This document shows, in pieces, positions 24,926 to 34,998 of a stretch of DNA of 64,000 nt (position 1 is its first letter; each line of letters opens with the position of its first letter). This stretch comes from Varroa destructor (lineage: Eukaryota; Arthropoda; Arachnida; Mesostigmata; Varroidae): contig NW_019211454.1 of NCBI RefSeq assembly GCF_002443255.2, positions 30,920,061-30,984,060 of the forward strand, given 5' to 3'. Made by a program: the position numbers and the translations under genes. The notes under the pieces were generated by a model. It saw only the letters and a program-made list of their open reading frames with translations. It made no database searches and was not told where the DNA came from.

Positions 24926-26060
24926 GGATCATAATAATTGTTCGTTAAACGTATATTAACCAATATAATTAGAACTAGTAGAAATAAACCCGTCTTCATT
25001 ATTGAGGACAATGTTATGTGTTGCTATAGTCCCCACATTACGCTGTGAATAGTTACAAAACGTCAATTAAAATTATTTGAAGCCGAAAGTTGGATTCGTC
25101 TCAAAATTTCGATATAACTTGCTACTAGATTTACATTCGTTGACCCTTTTCTTAATACTGTTAATCATTAATCTTAATTATAATTAATCTTAATAATAAT
25201 TAATAATAAGATTAAGCGGATACTTATCAAACAGTGATTGATGTAAGGTATCAGATATTGAAAACAGGATTGTTTTTTCGTTGTACGATAGTCTACTATC
25301 AGAATTCTTGAGACAAGATCGTAGCTGTTTTATCGTAAATTCCATGGTCCATTTTTACTCTGCTATTATTGTTTCTTGATTGGCTAAATAAAATACATTA
25401 TATTTGTGTATCTGTTCAAAAGAGAAGTTAAACAGTAGTAATAGGGACACTCCATATTCGTGTCTAAATATATGTGTGCCTAGCAGACGAAAACTATGCT
25501 TTTTTTGTTTGTACCATGAACCTTAATAATTGGAGTGTTATTATGTTGGGAAATACTAGTTTTTGTTCACAATTTTTGAGGCCAAGTACACAACTGTTAC
25601 GGGAAATGGAATCGTTTGGCCAACAGTAAATCTACATAACGTCTAGGATGAACCATTTTTCTCGTAAGGAGTGCCATATCTTGCCTTTATTGTATTCCCT
25701 TACCTAGCTCGGGCACATCTACTCACCGCGTTCAAAAGCAACACATATGATTTACGTGCCGCCATTTTTGACATCAGTGGCCACATGGAAACAGACGATG
25801 TGATGTTAACTCAAGCTTGCTAAATGGTAATACCAAGAGCTCATCGGAAAAAGTTACAACAAAAAGGGGATCTCTTTTGTCGCGGATTTTCTCGCAGATC
25901 CTATTCTCATCATATGAACGATACTAAATACAGATAGATTTATCATTACACGCATTCGGATAGTTATAGTATGATTGTTTTGTTGTTATCACTTCATACA
26001 TTTCTGATCGTTGTCTATAATCGAGATTCTTCCAACAACCTTCCCTTGTAGACTTTCCCT

Positions 26061-27204
26061 CCCTCCCTCTGTAAACACTCGTTGCATTACTACGTCGATT
26101 TAGTCAGCTTCTACGTCATCGGCATGCTGATAAGTCATTATGTAACGTACAGGTCGATGAGCTGCGTAAGTGCGCTTTCATTACGTGGCTGGCGACACGG
26201 TTCCTTCCTGCTTTTCGGCGTGTCGTTTGTGGCGGTACGCTGTAGCTAGAGGATGTCGCTAACACGTCAGATCTGAGCTCATAGCAGTGAAAGGTGCGGC
26301 AAAGCTTTTGTCAAAGCTGTAGCGTGTTCACTTTCTCTTGCCTATAATATGCTCGCGTGTTCGGCAAACGGTGGAACTAGCTGACCCGCTAACTGTGTTA
26401 GAGAACTCTCCAGTGAATGGCAATCCGTGTATCAATACCGGATGAACGAGCTCTGTAGGCGAATACACCCACTCTCCTAACCGATGATGAATCTTAATAG
26501 GTCATAACATCGCGTCGTTCGACTTCTTCGACTCAGACGACAACAGGCTCGCCGCGTCTGCTGCGATCTCGGTTGTTGTCTTCGCTGAAACCGGCATTAG
26601 CACCTACGTCGAAGCTTTTTGCGATCAGTTACCGTCGCCTTACGCTATTGTCTGATCAACATGTTTTCAATGTCATGTACGCTCGTGCGTTGTTGTTGTT
26701 GTTGTTGTGTATGTATGTGTGTGCTCGTAATGGAATCGTCTCGATGCTGTGATACGTAGTAGTCAATTCCGCTCGTTTACTGGTCACCGACTAGATGGCA
26801 AGAACAGATCGAGAAAGAGAAACGGGGGGGTCGACTCTGACCTGAAAAGTATATAGGAGCCAAATATTGGCACAATCCTGTAGGAAACCTCCTAGCTGCA
26901 AGCTGCGCGGAGGCAGACGAAAGCACGAAACGAAAGGTAGAAGCAATAGAAACGTCGAACGTAGATCCGACTTAGACGGCGAACATTTGTTTTAGCCAAA
27001 GTTCGAAATTTCTAATCTAGCCTTCGAACTACCTTTTTTCGTCATCCATCTTTTGCTGCTTCGCATATTTTTCCGTTATTGACTTTACCAAGAACTGCGA
27101 GTGCTTCAGCATTCGATCAGCTCTGAGTAGTTCACGTGGATTTTGCCTTTTAGCTTTAATACACACTTCTACTTTTCGATTCTGCTGTTTGCATTGACAA
27201 AGTA
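26061..27204 (+). promoter_or_regulatory. GC-richer promoter and 5'UTR region of gene B
   Basis: Composition becomes clearly richer in CpG and GC than the flanks between about 26060 and 26990. It includes a GTT repeat (26692-26707) and a TATA-like TATATAGG at 26850-26857, about 350 bases upstream of the 27205 ATG. A transcription start about 25-30 bases after the TATA, near 26880, is an inference. The bases just before the ATG (pyrimidine-rich, ending AAAG) could be an acceptor of a 5'UTR intron instead of continuous 5'UTR. Confidence 0.4.
26850..26857 (+). promoter_or_regulatory. TATA-like box upstream of gene B
   Basis: TATATAGG set in a GC-richer context, correctly oriented and about 350 bases upstream of the signal-peptide ATG. 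Confidence 0.4.
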
Positions 27205-27601
27205 ATGCTAGCTTTTGCACTTGCGATGTTTATGGCGGCACTTGTGCCAGTGCCAAAATGCACTGCTTCGCCTGATTTGTCACCAAACTGGAATCCACGT
27301 TCGACATACAGGTCAACGCGCGACTGGCGATCCTCGTCCACCTGGGGCTATTCGACGAAAGCATGGGATCGCGGCTTCTCCACACGGAAATGGAGCTATC
27401 CGACCCAGCTGCCCACTCGCCAATGGGACCCTTACCTCAACCACGGCCATGAACAGGGACAGGTGGTTCGTTATCCCGATGGTCAGATCGTGCAATATGG
27501 ACAACGATCGAACAATCCCACTAACGGATATTCCTATATGCAAACGCCGGTCATTCATTATCAGCAAGGTGTTATGCCTACCCAGAGTTGGAAGCCTACT
27601 C
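27205..27601 (+). CDS. Gene B exon 1: secreted Trp/Ser/Tyr-rich leader domain
   Basis: The first in-frame ATG after a stop at 27160-27162 opens 132 codons and ends in a good donor (C, then GTAAGT at 27602), phase 1. Residues 1-21 are a clear signal peptide (MLAFALAMFMAALV core). Residues 29-77 hold an imperfect repeat built on (S/P)T-x-x-W: STRDW, SSTW, STKAW, STRKW, PTRQW, with Trp at 29, 41, 47, 54, 63 and 74. Then comes a Gln/Tyr/Asn-rich part with RYPDGQIVQYGQ. Codon use is GC-richer than the surroundings, supporting real coding. Read on past the donor, the frame stops at 27619-27621. No family is recognised; structural, cuticular or salivary-type secreted protein is a guess. Best partner exon: 28931-29076. 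Confidence 0.75.
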
Positions 27602-28455
27602 GTAAGTACAGTGAACGGTGAAACCGTTGCCTTTAGACGAAGCTCTGACTACTTTGTTTACCCAACATAGCTAGCCCGTTTTTAGAGTTTGCTGCCTTTT
27701 TTGAGAAGGACAGACCATCCTTTGTGTTACGCATATTTTTGAATCTTCCCTTCGATAGTGTAGTGAGATCTTTTAAATTGGCAAGAGAAATGAATGTATT
27801 TTACGTCGGATGCTGCCATTACATTACATTACTTCAGACTGCTGACTTCCAGCACGGAACGAAGTATATCTATTCCCAGATTCCGAGCCCAGATCATATA
27901 CGACGAAGTTTAATGGACAACGTCTGGAACCCTTACTATATGTTGCTTTTACAAGTAGAAGGAGGTTTCGCATGAAACACCGTGTCCCATTTTGCTTCAT
28001 ATATTGGATATTACTAGGGTATTGAAAGATGCGTGCCGAAAGATTTTAAGTGGTAGACAGGCAGTGGTAGACGTCGTTACGAAAATATTGATCATTCTTA
28101 AATCAATCCATTTCTTGATACTTATAGTGCGAACTCATAATCCAACGAAAGCACATATCTGCTCATGATATTTTAGGATTACAGCGATAAAGTATCTTGC
28201 GAATGAGCCTCCACTTGGAAGCTTAATACTATTGTTATTCAAGCAAATTATGGTTAAACCAGTATTTCGCATCGTCTGTTAACTTACAAACTTGGTTCTA
28301 TTAAATGGTAGTATCAAAAAGCAAAGTTTTATTTGCGTTTGAAATTACCGTTAACCCACAGATATTATATAACAATAGTATTAAGCTTCGCAAGACACGT
28401 TATCTCTGTAATCCTGAAACGTCACGAGCAGACAGCAGAAGCTTCACGGCGTCTC

Positions 28456-28522
28456 ATGTGTGAGACTTCATTGTTAGCCACCGTTAAACAGTTCTTGGTC
28501 ATATGGCAACGTTTAGCCTCGC
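28456..28522 (+). CDS. Possible alternative first exon of gene B
   Basis: An ATG at 28456 in a longer open frame is followed by 22 codons plus one base, then GTAAGT at 28523. It is phase 1, so it would also splice in frame to the exon at 28931 with a 408-nt intron, the usual layout of a short leader exon plus a defensin exon. Its hydrophobic core (FLVIW) is short and interrupted by Lys and Gln, so it makes a weak signal peptide. The frame extends upstream to 28333, so it might instead be an internal exon. Confidence 0.25.
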
Positions 28523-28764
28523 GTAAGTAACGGTACAATGCAGGAAACCGCACCTCGTCAGTGCTCTTTCTTAACGGATACAGACATTACTGAAACAGAA
28601 ATCGCGAAGATGTTTGCACCTTACGTTCGTAAAAAAATCTACACTGTTTAAAAAACTTCAATAGAGCACAGTCGTAACGCGAGCCGCGGTCTCCGTGCTC
28701 GCAGCCCCTGAGCAGTATGTCCTACAATAGAGTTATCAGAGCGATCTATTTCTTCTTCCCGCAG

Positions 28765-28820
28765 TGTTTCCAAAGGAAATTGATCGGATCAATTTTTACG
28801 ACTATCTAAATTCTATTTAA
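28765..28820 (+). CDS. Possible alternative terminal exon of gene B
   Basis: A strong acceptor (TTTCTTCTTCCCGCAG ending at 28764) lies 166 bases before the CS-alpha-beta exon. In phase 1 it gives 17 codons (FPKEIDRINFYDYLNSI) to TAA at 28818-28820. Splicing exon 27205-27601 here would end the protein without the cysteine domain. It may be an alternative 3' exon or an unused acceptor. Confidence 0.25.
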
Positions 28821-28930
28821 TCCGATTCTAATTAACGATTTAGAGTAAAAGACGCGGTCTCAATCAATATGAAGCACACGTAATTGCATCAAAACATGCT
28901 ACCCTATCTAACTGTTTGTTTCTATCGCAG

Positions 28931-29076
28931 TCGAGTGCAAATCTGAGCAGATGGAGCGTTGCTTCCGCGAATGCGAAGAGCGAAAAATTCATTCGTTTAC
29001 CTGCAGACCCCAGTTCGGCGTAGCATTTACGTGCTCGTGTTCCGTAACTATCTACATACCGAACGTTGCCGTTTAG
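28931..29076 (+). CDS. Gene B exon 2: CS-alpha-beta (defensin-fold) domain, terminal exon
   Basis: A pyrimidine-rich acceptor ending GCAG at 28930 opens a phase-1 exon: two bases, then 47 codons to TAG at 29074-29076. Cys codons at 28936, 28960, 28972, 29002, 29032 and 29038 give the spacing C-x7-C-x3-C-x9-C-x9-C-x1-C, the CS-alpha-beta signature (CxxxC on the helix, CxC on the last strand) and close to arthropod defensins (6-3-9-7-1 in tick forms). The first half is highly charged (ECKSEQMERCFRECEERK). An AATAAA follows 27 nt after the stop, fitting a true last exon. Joined to exon 27205-27601 it predicts a 180-aa secreted protein with cysteines at 135, 143, 147, 157, 167 and 169. In this fold, antimicrobial, channel-active and other roles all occur; none is shown here. 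Confidence 0.78.
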
Positions 29077-29102
29077 TATCAGCCTACACATAAAGTCACA
29101 TG

Positions 29103-29108
29103 AATAAA
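29103..29108 (+). terminator. Polyadenylation signal of gene B
   Basis: AATAAA 27 nt after the TAG of the CS-alpha-beta exon. Confidence 0.6.
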
Positions 29109-30128
29109 GCTAGCGTATTATTAAGCCCGGTTGGGCATCGGGGCATTAATAGCAAGTCAAAACATTGCGACTTGTTGCGCACATTAAATCCTTAACCTCA
29201 CCGCAGATCATTCACTTCAATCGTAGCACATTCACTAGCCGCTAACCCATAACATACAAATCACATTAATAACAGTTACGGAAAGAAAAAAGTCTAAGTG
29301 TGTGTACCCTGTGGCGCACTCAACATATAGCTTTCAAATACGAGGATATTTAAACGATGCAACCAGCGAACTACCGAAACGCTGGATGCGATGTGTATGT
29401 GTAATATAGTTTCGCTGTTAAATAAATGCCATGCTATCTAAGCGATACAAAAAGTTACCGTCTTTGACCTGTGTTATTGGGGCTGGCTGATATTGCGGAC
29501 CTGTAGGTATATGCATGTCGAGATACTAGGTTTAAAGGCTGAATGAAGATATCGTATGTAGAAGCATTTGTGTTACAAAGGCACATAGTGATCTTATAAG
29601 TCTTCCGATGACATTTCATCGAGATCCTTAAGCCTAACTGTTACATGTATCATATGCTATTTTTATTTAATATCTAGCCTACATTAGCGGACCAAGAACC
29701 GTTACTTTAAACTATCGTACTGCGCTTTTTTTTTACGCTGCTACTGATGCAGTGATCGAGCTAATAATTACTCACATTGTTTTTCTATAAAGTTGAAAAG
29801 TCTATGAAAGAACTTCCCGTTTGTTTCAAATATACTTATATTATAGCATATCGATTGAATTTATTCCTATTTGTTCATTTAGAACGTTTCGTTTTGGACG
29901 CCGCTATAGATTGGGTAAGAAAAAAGTAATGCGACGATGTCTAAACTAGTCAAAATTGATAGGCTTAGTTATAAAGACGGCTATACATATATGGATATTC
30001 AGAAAAATTCAGCATCATATAAAAAGGCACATTATACAAAAAGTGTGCAATCTTCCAAAACGTAACCTAACTATTCCTGATCACCCTCGATCGTCCTTCT
30101 ACCAAACTGAAACAATAAAAACAAAAAG

Positions 30129-30130
<2 letters not shown>

Positions 30131-30172
<42 letters not shown>
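30131..30172. repeat. (AT)21 microsatellite
   Basis: Uninterrupted AT run, inflating overlapping ORFs into IYIYI reading frames. Confidence 0.97.
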
Positions 30173-30174
<2 letters not shown>

Positions 30175-32514
30175 GTTGTAGCATCGGTCTGAGTAAAAAA
30201 GATCGGGAACTACTTGATTTGGCTTCCTGTTCAGACAGTGGATTGATAAAGTGGCTTGAAGTAGACGGGCCATCATAACGCATAATAACGTGAGCAGCAC
30301 AGAACAGAGGCTTTTTTTTTTTGTTCGATCTAGGTGACCGGCAGACAAAGACTGTGGCAAACCACAACAACTTTCGTATCGAGATGGCTTTACCAAATAT
30401 ACATTGTTCGGTGTCGACTGTTTTTATGCCCGAGGTTTACGGCCGTTTTTGTTCCATTAAAGAATTCAAGCACGCTTTCTAGAAACGAGCAAATCGCCAA
30501 GGAAGTCTATATTTAGGCTTAGAAAAACCATGTTATTCCTAATGTTATTTCAGAGTAGATTCGTTTGTATATAAAGGTGTGGTCGATGAAGTACTTACTT
30601 CCGTAATCAAAAATAGCTATATTCTGAAAACGTTAAATGGCGTTGAGGCGGTCAGTCTTTAAGGGGGTATTGGCACTAGCAGATTTTAGCCTTATATAAG
30701 AATATTTATGTCGGATCTAAGTGAACGATGATATCGAATTGCTGCGGTAATTTATGGTATTACCACAATGCATGCCTACGAGAACTTTAGTGGATTTGCT
30801 TGTAACAATAGCTGGCTCTATGTATTACTTCCCGTTTTTAATTGACCGCATGCTATATACGACTGAAAGATCGCTTTATCCAGTCGGCTATTGTCGACTT
30901 CATTGAGGCACAAAGATATATCTCTGAGCTCGTATTCGAAAGATAGCTATGTCGAGGAATAATGGCCGTGTTTTCAATACATTTAATTAGCTCTTCATGA
31001 AGCTAAAAAAGCGGCCGAAACAATCGTTGTGCATTGTGTAATATAGACAATGAAGACTCTAGAGCTTAACGTAGTACTCAAAAGGGGTGTGTCGAGTTTA
31101 AAAGTGGCATTTTTAACTTAAACGATACGCCATACTCGACCGTCCGAATCTGACGTAGATTCACGTGGGTCATGTTTGAACATGATATGAACTTTAGAAT
31201 CTGACCAAGTTGGGTAGGCGTCACGTCATACATGTGTCTGCAATTTTCAAGTTCGTCGAAGCAAACACAGTTTCGGAAAGAATTGCTGTTGATAATAAAC
31301 GCTAGCTATTTCCAATTAACCTCGTCCTATTCCAATACACTCAGATGTATAAACAGCCAAAGGGTTCAGATAATTATTAGCGATATGAGGAGTTTCCTTT
31401 GGCGCCTGAACTGCTCCTAATCTCATGACCAGAGTATGCAGTTTTTTTCTCTCTCAACTTACTGCAGATCCGAAGGACAAAGCCTATAACGTAACGTTAC
31501 CGAACTATTAAGGCCAGCAAGAATGAAGTTGAAATAGTCAGTGAGGCAAAAAAACAACAACCAAGATCACTAAATGGTTGGTTAGTAGAGCATAGGGGCC
31601 ATAGTCAACTCGAATCCTCAGAGTACGGCAGTGTCAGGCACAGCTTAAAAAATTCTATTAGAGCTAGGTATTCAGACTTGTGCGTGCAGACGAGTTCTGT
31701 GTATACTCGACTTCCCTCATACGTCCCAAAGCCAAAGGACCAGTGCGGCTCGGAAAATTATGTTTTTATTTTACTTGTGATATAGAGTATACCAGGTGTT
31801 CGCTTTCATTGTCGAAGCTGACTAGTAGAGCTCTCAGTAAAATCAGACGTCGTGCGTTATGGAACATTCAAAAAGGACATTTAGCAAAGTTGTTTTCAAC
31901 TGAATTCGGTATACTACGTGTTCGATGATGCCATAAGGGCATAACGTCATCGTCTGCCGTTTTGGCGGACAGAATTAGAAACAGTGCTTGAATGTTAAAA
32001 GGATCTGAAAGTGGGTCATCGAACTAACTAAACGAATTAAACATTTTATGCTTAGACAAAAAATTGGCTAAACATAAAGTGAACACCGTCAACGAAAAAG
32101 CACTTTATAATTAGCTAAGAATATTGTAAACGCATGATAAGACGCATAACGTCGACGAGACGAGCCTTGAGCCCTCTTTTGGTAGTCTTCACCTACTACA
32201 TAATCCGCCTAATCAGAGTATAGACTATAAATCACATTTTACACAACGAATTGCTCCCTTTCGTAATTGATGTAAGACAGCCTTGCAATTCTCTAAGACC
32301 AAAGAAACTTGCTTCCCATGATGGGATTTATTGACATCAACGTTATTCCCTTAACGACCCAACAAAATGTAGACGTACCGACTATTTACCGACAGGTTAC
32401 CTGTTAAGTTCATGTTTATGTGCAACAAGCTCAAGGATCCCAACCTAACCTTACCCAGACTCTTGGGCCCGTTCGGTTTTCTGAATTGCATTCAAGGGTT
32501 CAGAGACACACTTT

Positions 32515-32946
32515 ATGATGTATTTAATGGCCGATCTCGGCCGTCAGAATCGGCACCTTCGGATTCACATCTTTGAGATCTGCACCCTTGAATTGACTTT
32601 TAATGCGTGTAAATTGATAGCACATGTGTCCCGTAAGCGGCATCATTTATTGCTGTTTGAAGTGTTAGCTAGAATCTGGCAGCAAATTCGACATAACATA
32701 GACCAGACGATACAAACAAGATTTCGTGGAGCAGAGTCCAGTGAAGCATTCATATCTGCTTCAAAAAAGCTTCAACTTAACGCTCACATATTGGCTTGTT
32801 CACCTGTTCGGCTTTTACAAATAGCTACACTTTTAACAAGGAAGAGTATTTTCAAAGACTCTTTAGCGCAAATAGGTACTCAGAGATTCGTGGTTTATTT
32901 TTTAGTGCAGAGTATCTATCATGTCGGATTTTCCATGATTCGTTGA
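32515..32946 (+). CDS. Unassigned 143-codon ORF
   Basis: This is the longest ATG-started frame outside the mobile elements apart from the LINE C-terminal piece. It is mixed hydrophobic and basic, with no signal peptide, domain or repeat that I recognise. At this base composition one such ORF in 64 kb is about what chance allows, and no splice or poly(A) context strengthens it. It could be an intronless gene, an exon or noise. Confidence 0.2.
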   Translation: MMYLMADLGRQNRHLRIHIFEICTLELTFNACKLIAHVSRKRHHLLLFEVLARIWQQIRHNIDQTIQTRFRGAESSEAFISASKKLQLNAHILACSPVRLLQIATLLTRKSIFKDSLAQIGTQRFVVYFLVQSIYHVGFSMIR

Positions 32947-33430
32947 ACTCAAGTGAGTTATTGTAAAATGTTCGGGCGTTGTTCCTATGTTGACAGGTTA
33001 TGGCTTCCGATTTTTGTTACCGCATAAAGGGTACGTAGTATGACATCTTTGTGTTCATTTATCTTTCACCAGGAACGAATGTGACAATAACACTATGCAA
33101 GTACTATATAAATGAATTGACCTTAGCGTTTTTTTTTTTTGTTTGTATTACAATAGCAATAAAGCAGGTGTTGTCGCCGGACTAGTAATAATATATAGTA
33201 AATAACGTCTAAATCGTGTCGTACACTACAATTGTCCTGTAATTGTAGTAAACTGATCTATCGCATATATCTGAACATATATATATATATCGGAAATATC
33301 ATTACAGTTAGAGGAAATAGATAAATGATTTACTGCAGGGTTCACTCAGTAATACCGTTTATATATTCCACCAATGTTACGCTACAGCTCTTCGATACTA
33401 ATCGATAACTGATGCATTTAATACGACACT

Positions 33431-33454
33431 ATATATATATATATATATATATAT
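33431..33454. repeat. (AT)12 microsatellite
   Basis: Uninterrupted AT run. Confidence 0.95.
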
Positions 33455-34435
33455 TGCAGACATTTGCCTATGTCGTACCACTTTAACAAGCGTAACACGA
33501 CAGGAACTTTCTAACTGACAAGAGCCTTTTCAAACTATCATTTTTTTCAAGGGCCTGTCAAGGGCCCTTCGCCTTATTCCGTTATTGCCTGTATGTTAAA
33601 TAAAAATTTTAATTATGTTTCGTTATTTTAAGGCGTTCTTCTTTACAAGTACGTAACAAAATGGATAGTATCAAAATAATGGCTACCGCATAATTGTTTA
33701 ATGTCGAGCTATTGTATTTCTCGTATAATGCTTCGACGAAGGAATAGTCTAACGCTGTCAAAAGCGCCGTCAGAGGCCTCTTGAATCTCCGTTCCGATGA
33801 TCTGTAGCCTATCGGTTTCTGAGATCGAGCTGAGATTAAGAGCCCCCAACTTGCCAGACTCGTTCGTTCTGTGATTGACTGACCGTTGGCAGAATCTGTG
33901 ACTGACAAGCAGCTTGTTCCAATAAAACCAGCGTGGCGGGGACTGTTTCGCTATTCTAATGATTCCACTTTCTACAGTGGCCACATGATCTGAGCTCTTA
34001 TCTCGGACGGTCGCCAATTACTTTCACCGACTACGTTTTTATTCCGAGAGCTCCTCTAGGGATAGAAGGTATGGTTTCTTTCTCTCTCTACAGCGTACGG
34101 CGTACGTTACCGATAGAAAGTTGGTGATTCGTGCTATTTGGCGTGTCACCGTTAATGTAGTTACTACAAGATATCGTCGGTTAGACGTCCAGCAGACAGC
34201 TAGGCAACTGAAACGCACAGAATTGCATCTTTCGTCTAGCCGTTGTATATCTCTGATATGCTTAAATAAAACGCCATTATTATTAAGAAAGAGGCTAAAT
34301 TCAACTTTTGAGTGCAAAGTGTGCCAATCTCGATTTTTCCTATTGTGGTCGTCACGCTTGCCCTAGTTTGACGTGCTTTTACTTTTAGCTAACACACGTA
34401 TTATCTTCATTATACTGTTTGGTCTGTGCTACGAA

Positions 34436-34532
34436 ATGATTGTGTTGAAAATAAAACTGAGTTTTTTTGTCGTTATTATAATCAGCTCAGCGAGCGTTAT
34501 TCTAGCTCGTGAAGAGTCTGCGACCGCAAATA
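34436..34532 (+). CDS. Gene A exon 1: signal-peptide exon of a defensin-like gene
   Basis: The first ATG of its frame gives 32 codons plus one base, followed by GTAAGT at 34533 (phase 1). Residues 1-24 form a strong signal peptide: basic n-region (KIK), hydrophobic core SFFVVIII, small-residue end ASVILA. A short acidic/polar stretch REESATAN follows. The phase matches the acceptor of the CS-alpha-beta exon at 39379 exactly (A plus TA makes Ile33) and no stop arises at the join. The intron would be 4846 bases. No clear TATA precedes it; the 5'UTR start is unknown. Confidence 0.65.
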
Positions 34533-34974
34533 GTAAGTACGCTAACTTAACGCACCTGTCCTACAGTGGATATTCAATACGAATATATTATATCAGATGC
34601 TGGCCTTACAGCTGCTCCTTCGCTTCATACAGAACGACTATACTAGATGACAAATTACCACTATCATGGGGCTACAATTTCTTAGATAGAACTAGCTAGC
34701 AAGTCAATCTTAGAACTAATTTCTCTAGTGAAAAAAAAAAGAAGAAAAAAACATGCCTCAGAACATAATAAATAAAGCGCACAAATTCCAACTATTTTAA
34801 CCCATCTAAATATTGCACACTGATCTCTATAGTTTATGTTAGTTATTTTGGCTAAATTAATGCCCAATGGAAACGGATGCGATTTCAATAGTACGTTATC
34901 GGCAAGATGTTCTACTTGAAAGCTATCGACTGAGCTGCATTCAATATAACCAAGCTTACACTCACTGATACATT

Positions 34975-34998
34975 TATATATATATATATATATATATA
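34975..34998. repeat. (TA)12 microsatellite
   Basis: Uninterrupted TA run inside the predicted gene A intron. Confidence 0.95.

Larger units (their letters stand above)
21996..26060. other. No gene firmly supported
   Basis: Mostly AT-rich noncoding DNA, with (TA)n at 23079-23108 and an 18-bp palindrome at 24908-24925. The stretch from 23500 to 24800 has more coding-like composition than its surroundings and may be a decayed element, but I cannot name it. Confidence 0.45.
29109..34435. other. Intergenic; microsatellites and one unassigned ORF
   Basis: Holds (AT)n at 30131-30172, 33277-33290 and 33431-33454 and a degenerate tRNA-like patch near 31575-31625 with A-box and B-box resemblance but too little sequence between them for a tRNA. 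Otherwise noncoding apart from the ORF at 32515-32946. Confidence 0.5.

Noticed and set aside
29522..29640. Minus-strand frame with C-x9-C-x1-C, like the last three cysteines of the CS-alpha-beta exons
   Set aside because: A stop lies just upstream and the first three cysteines are missing in all frames; no acceptor supports an exon.
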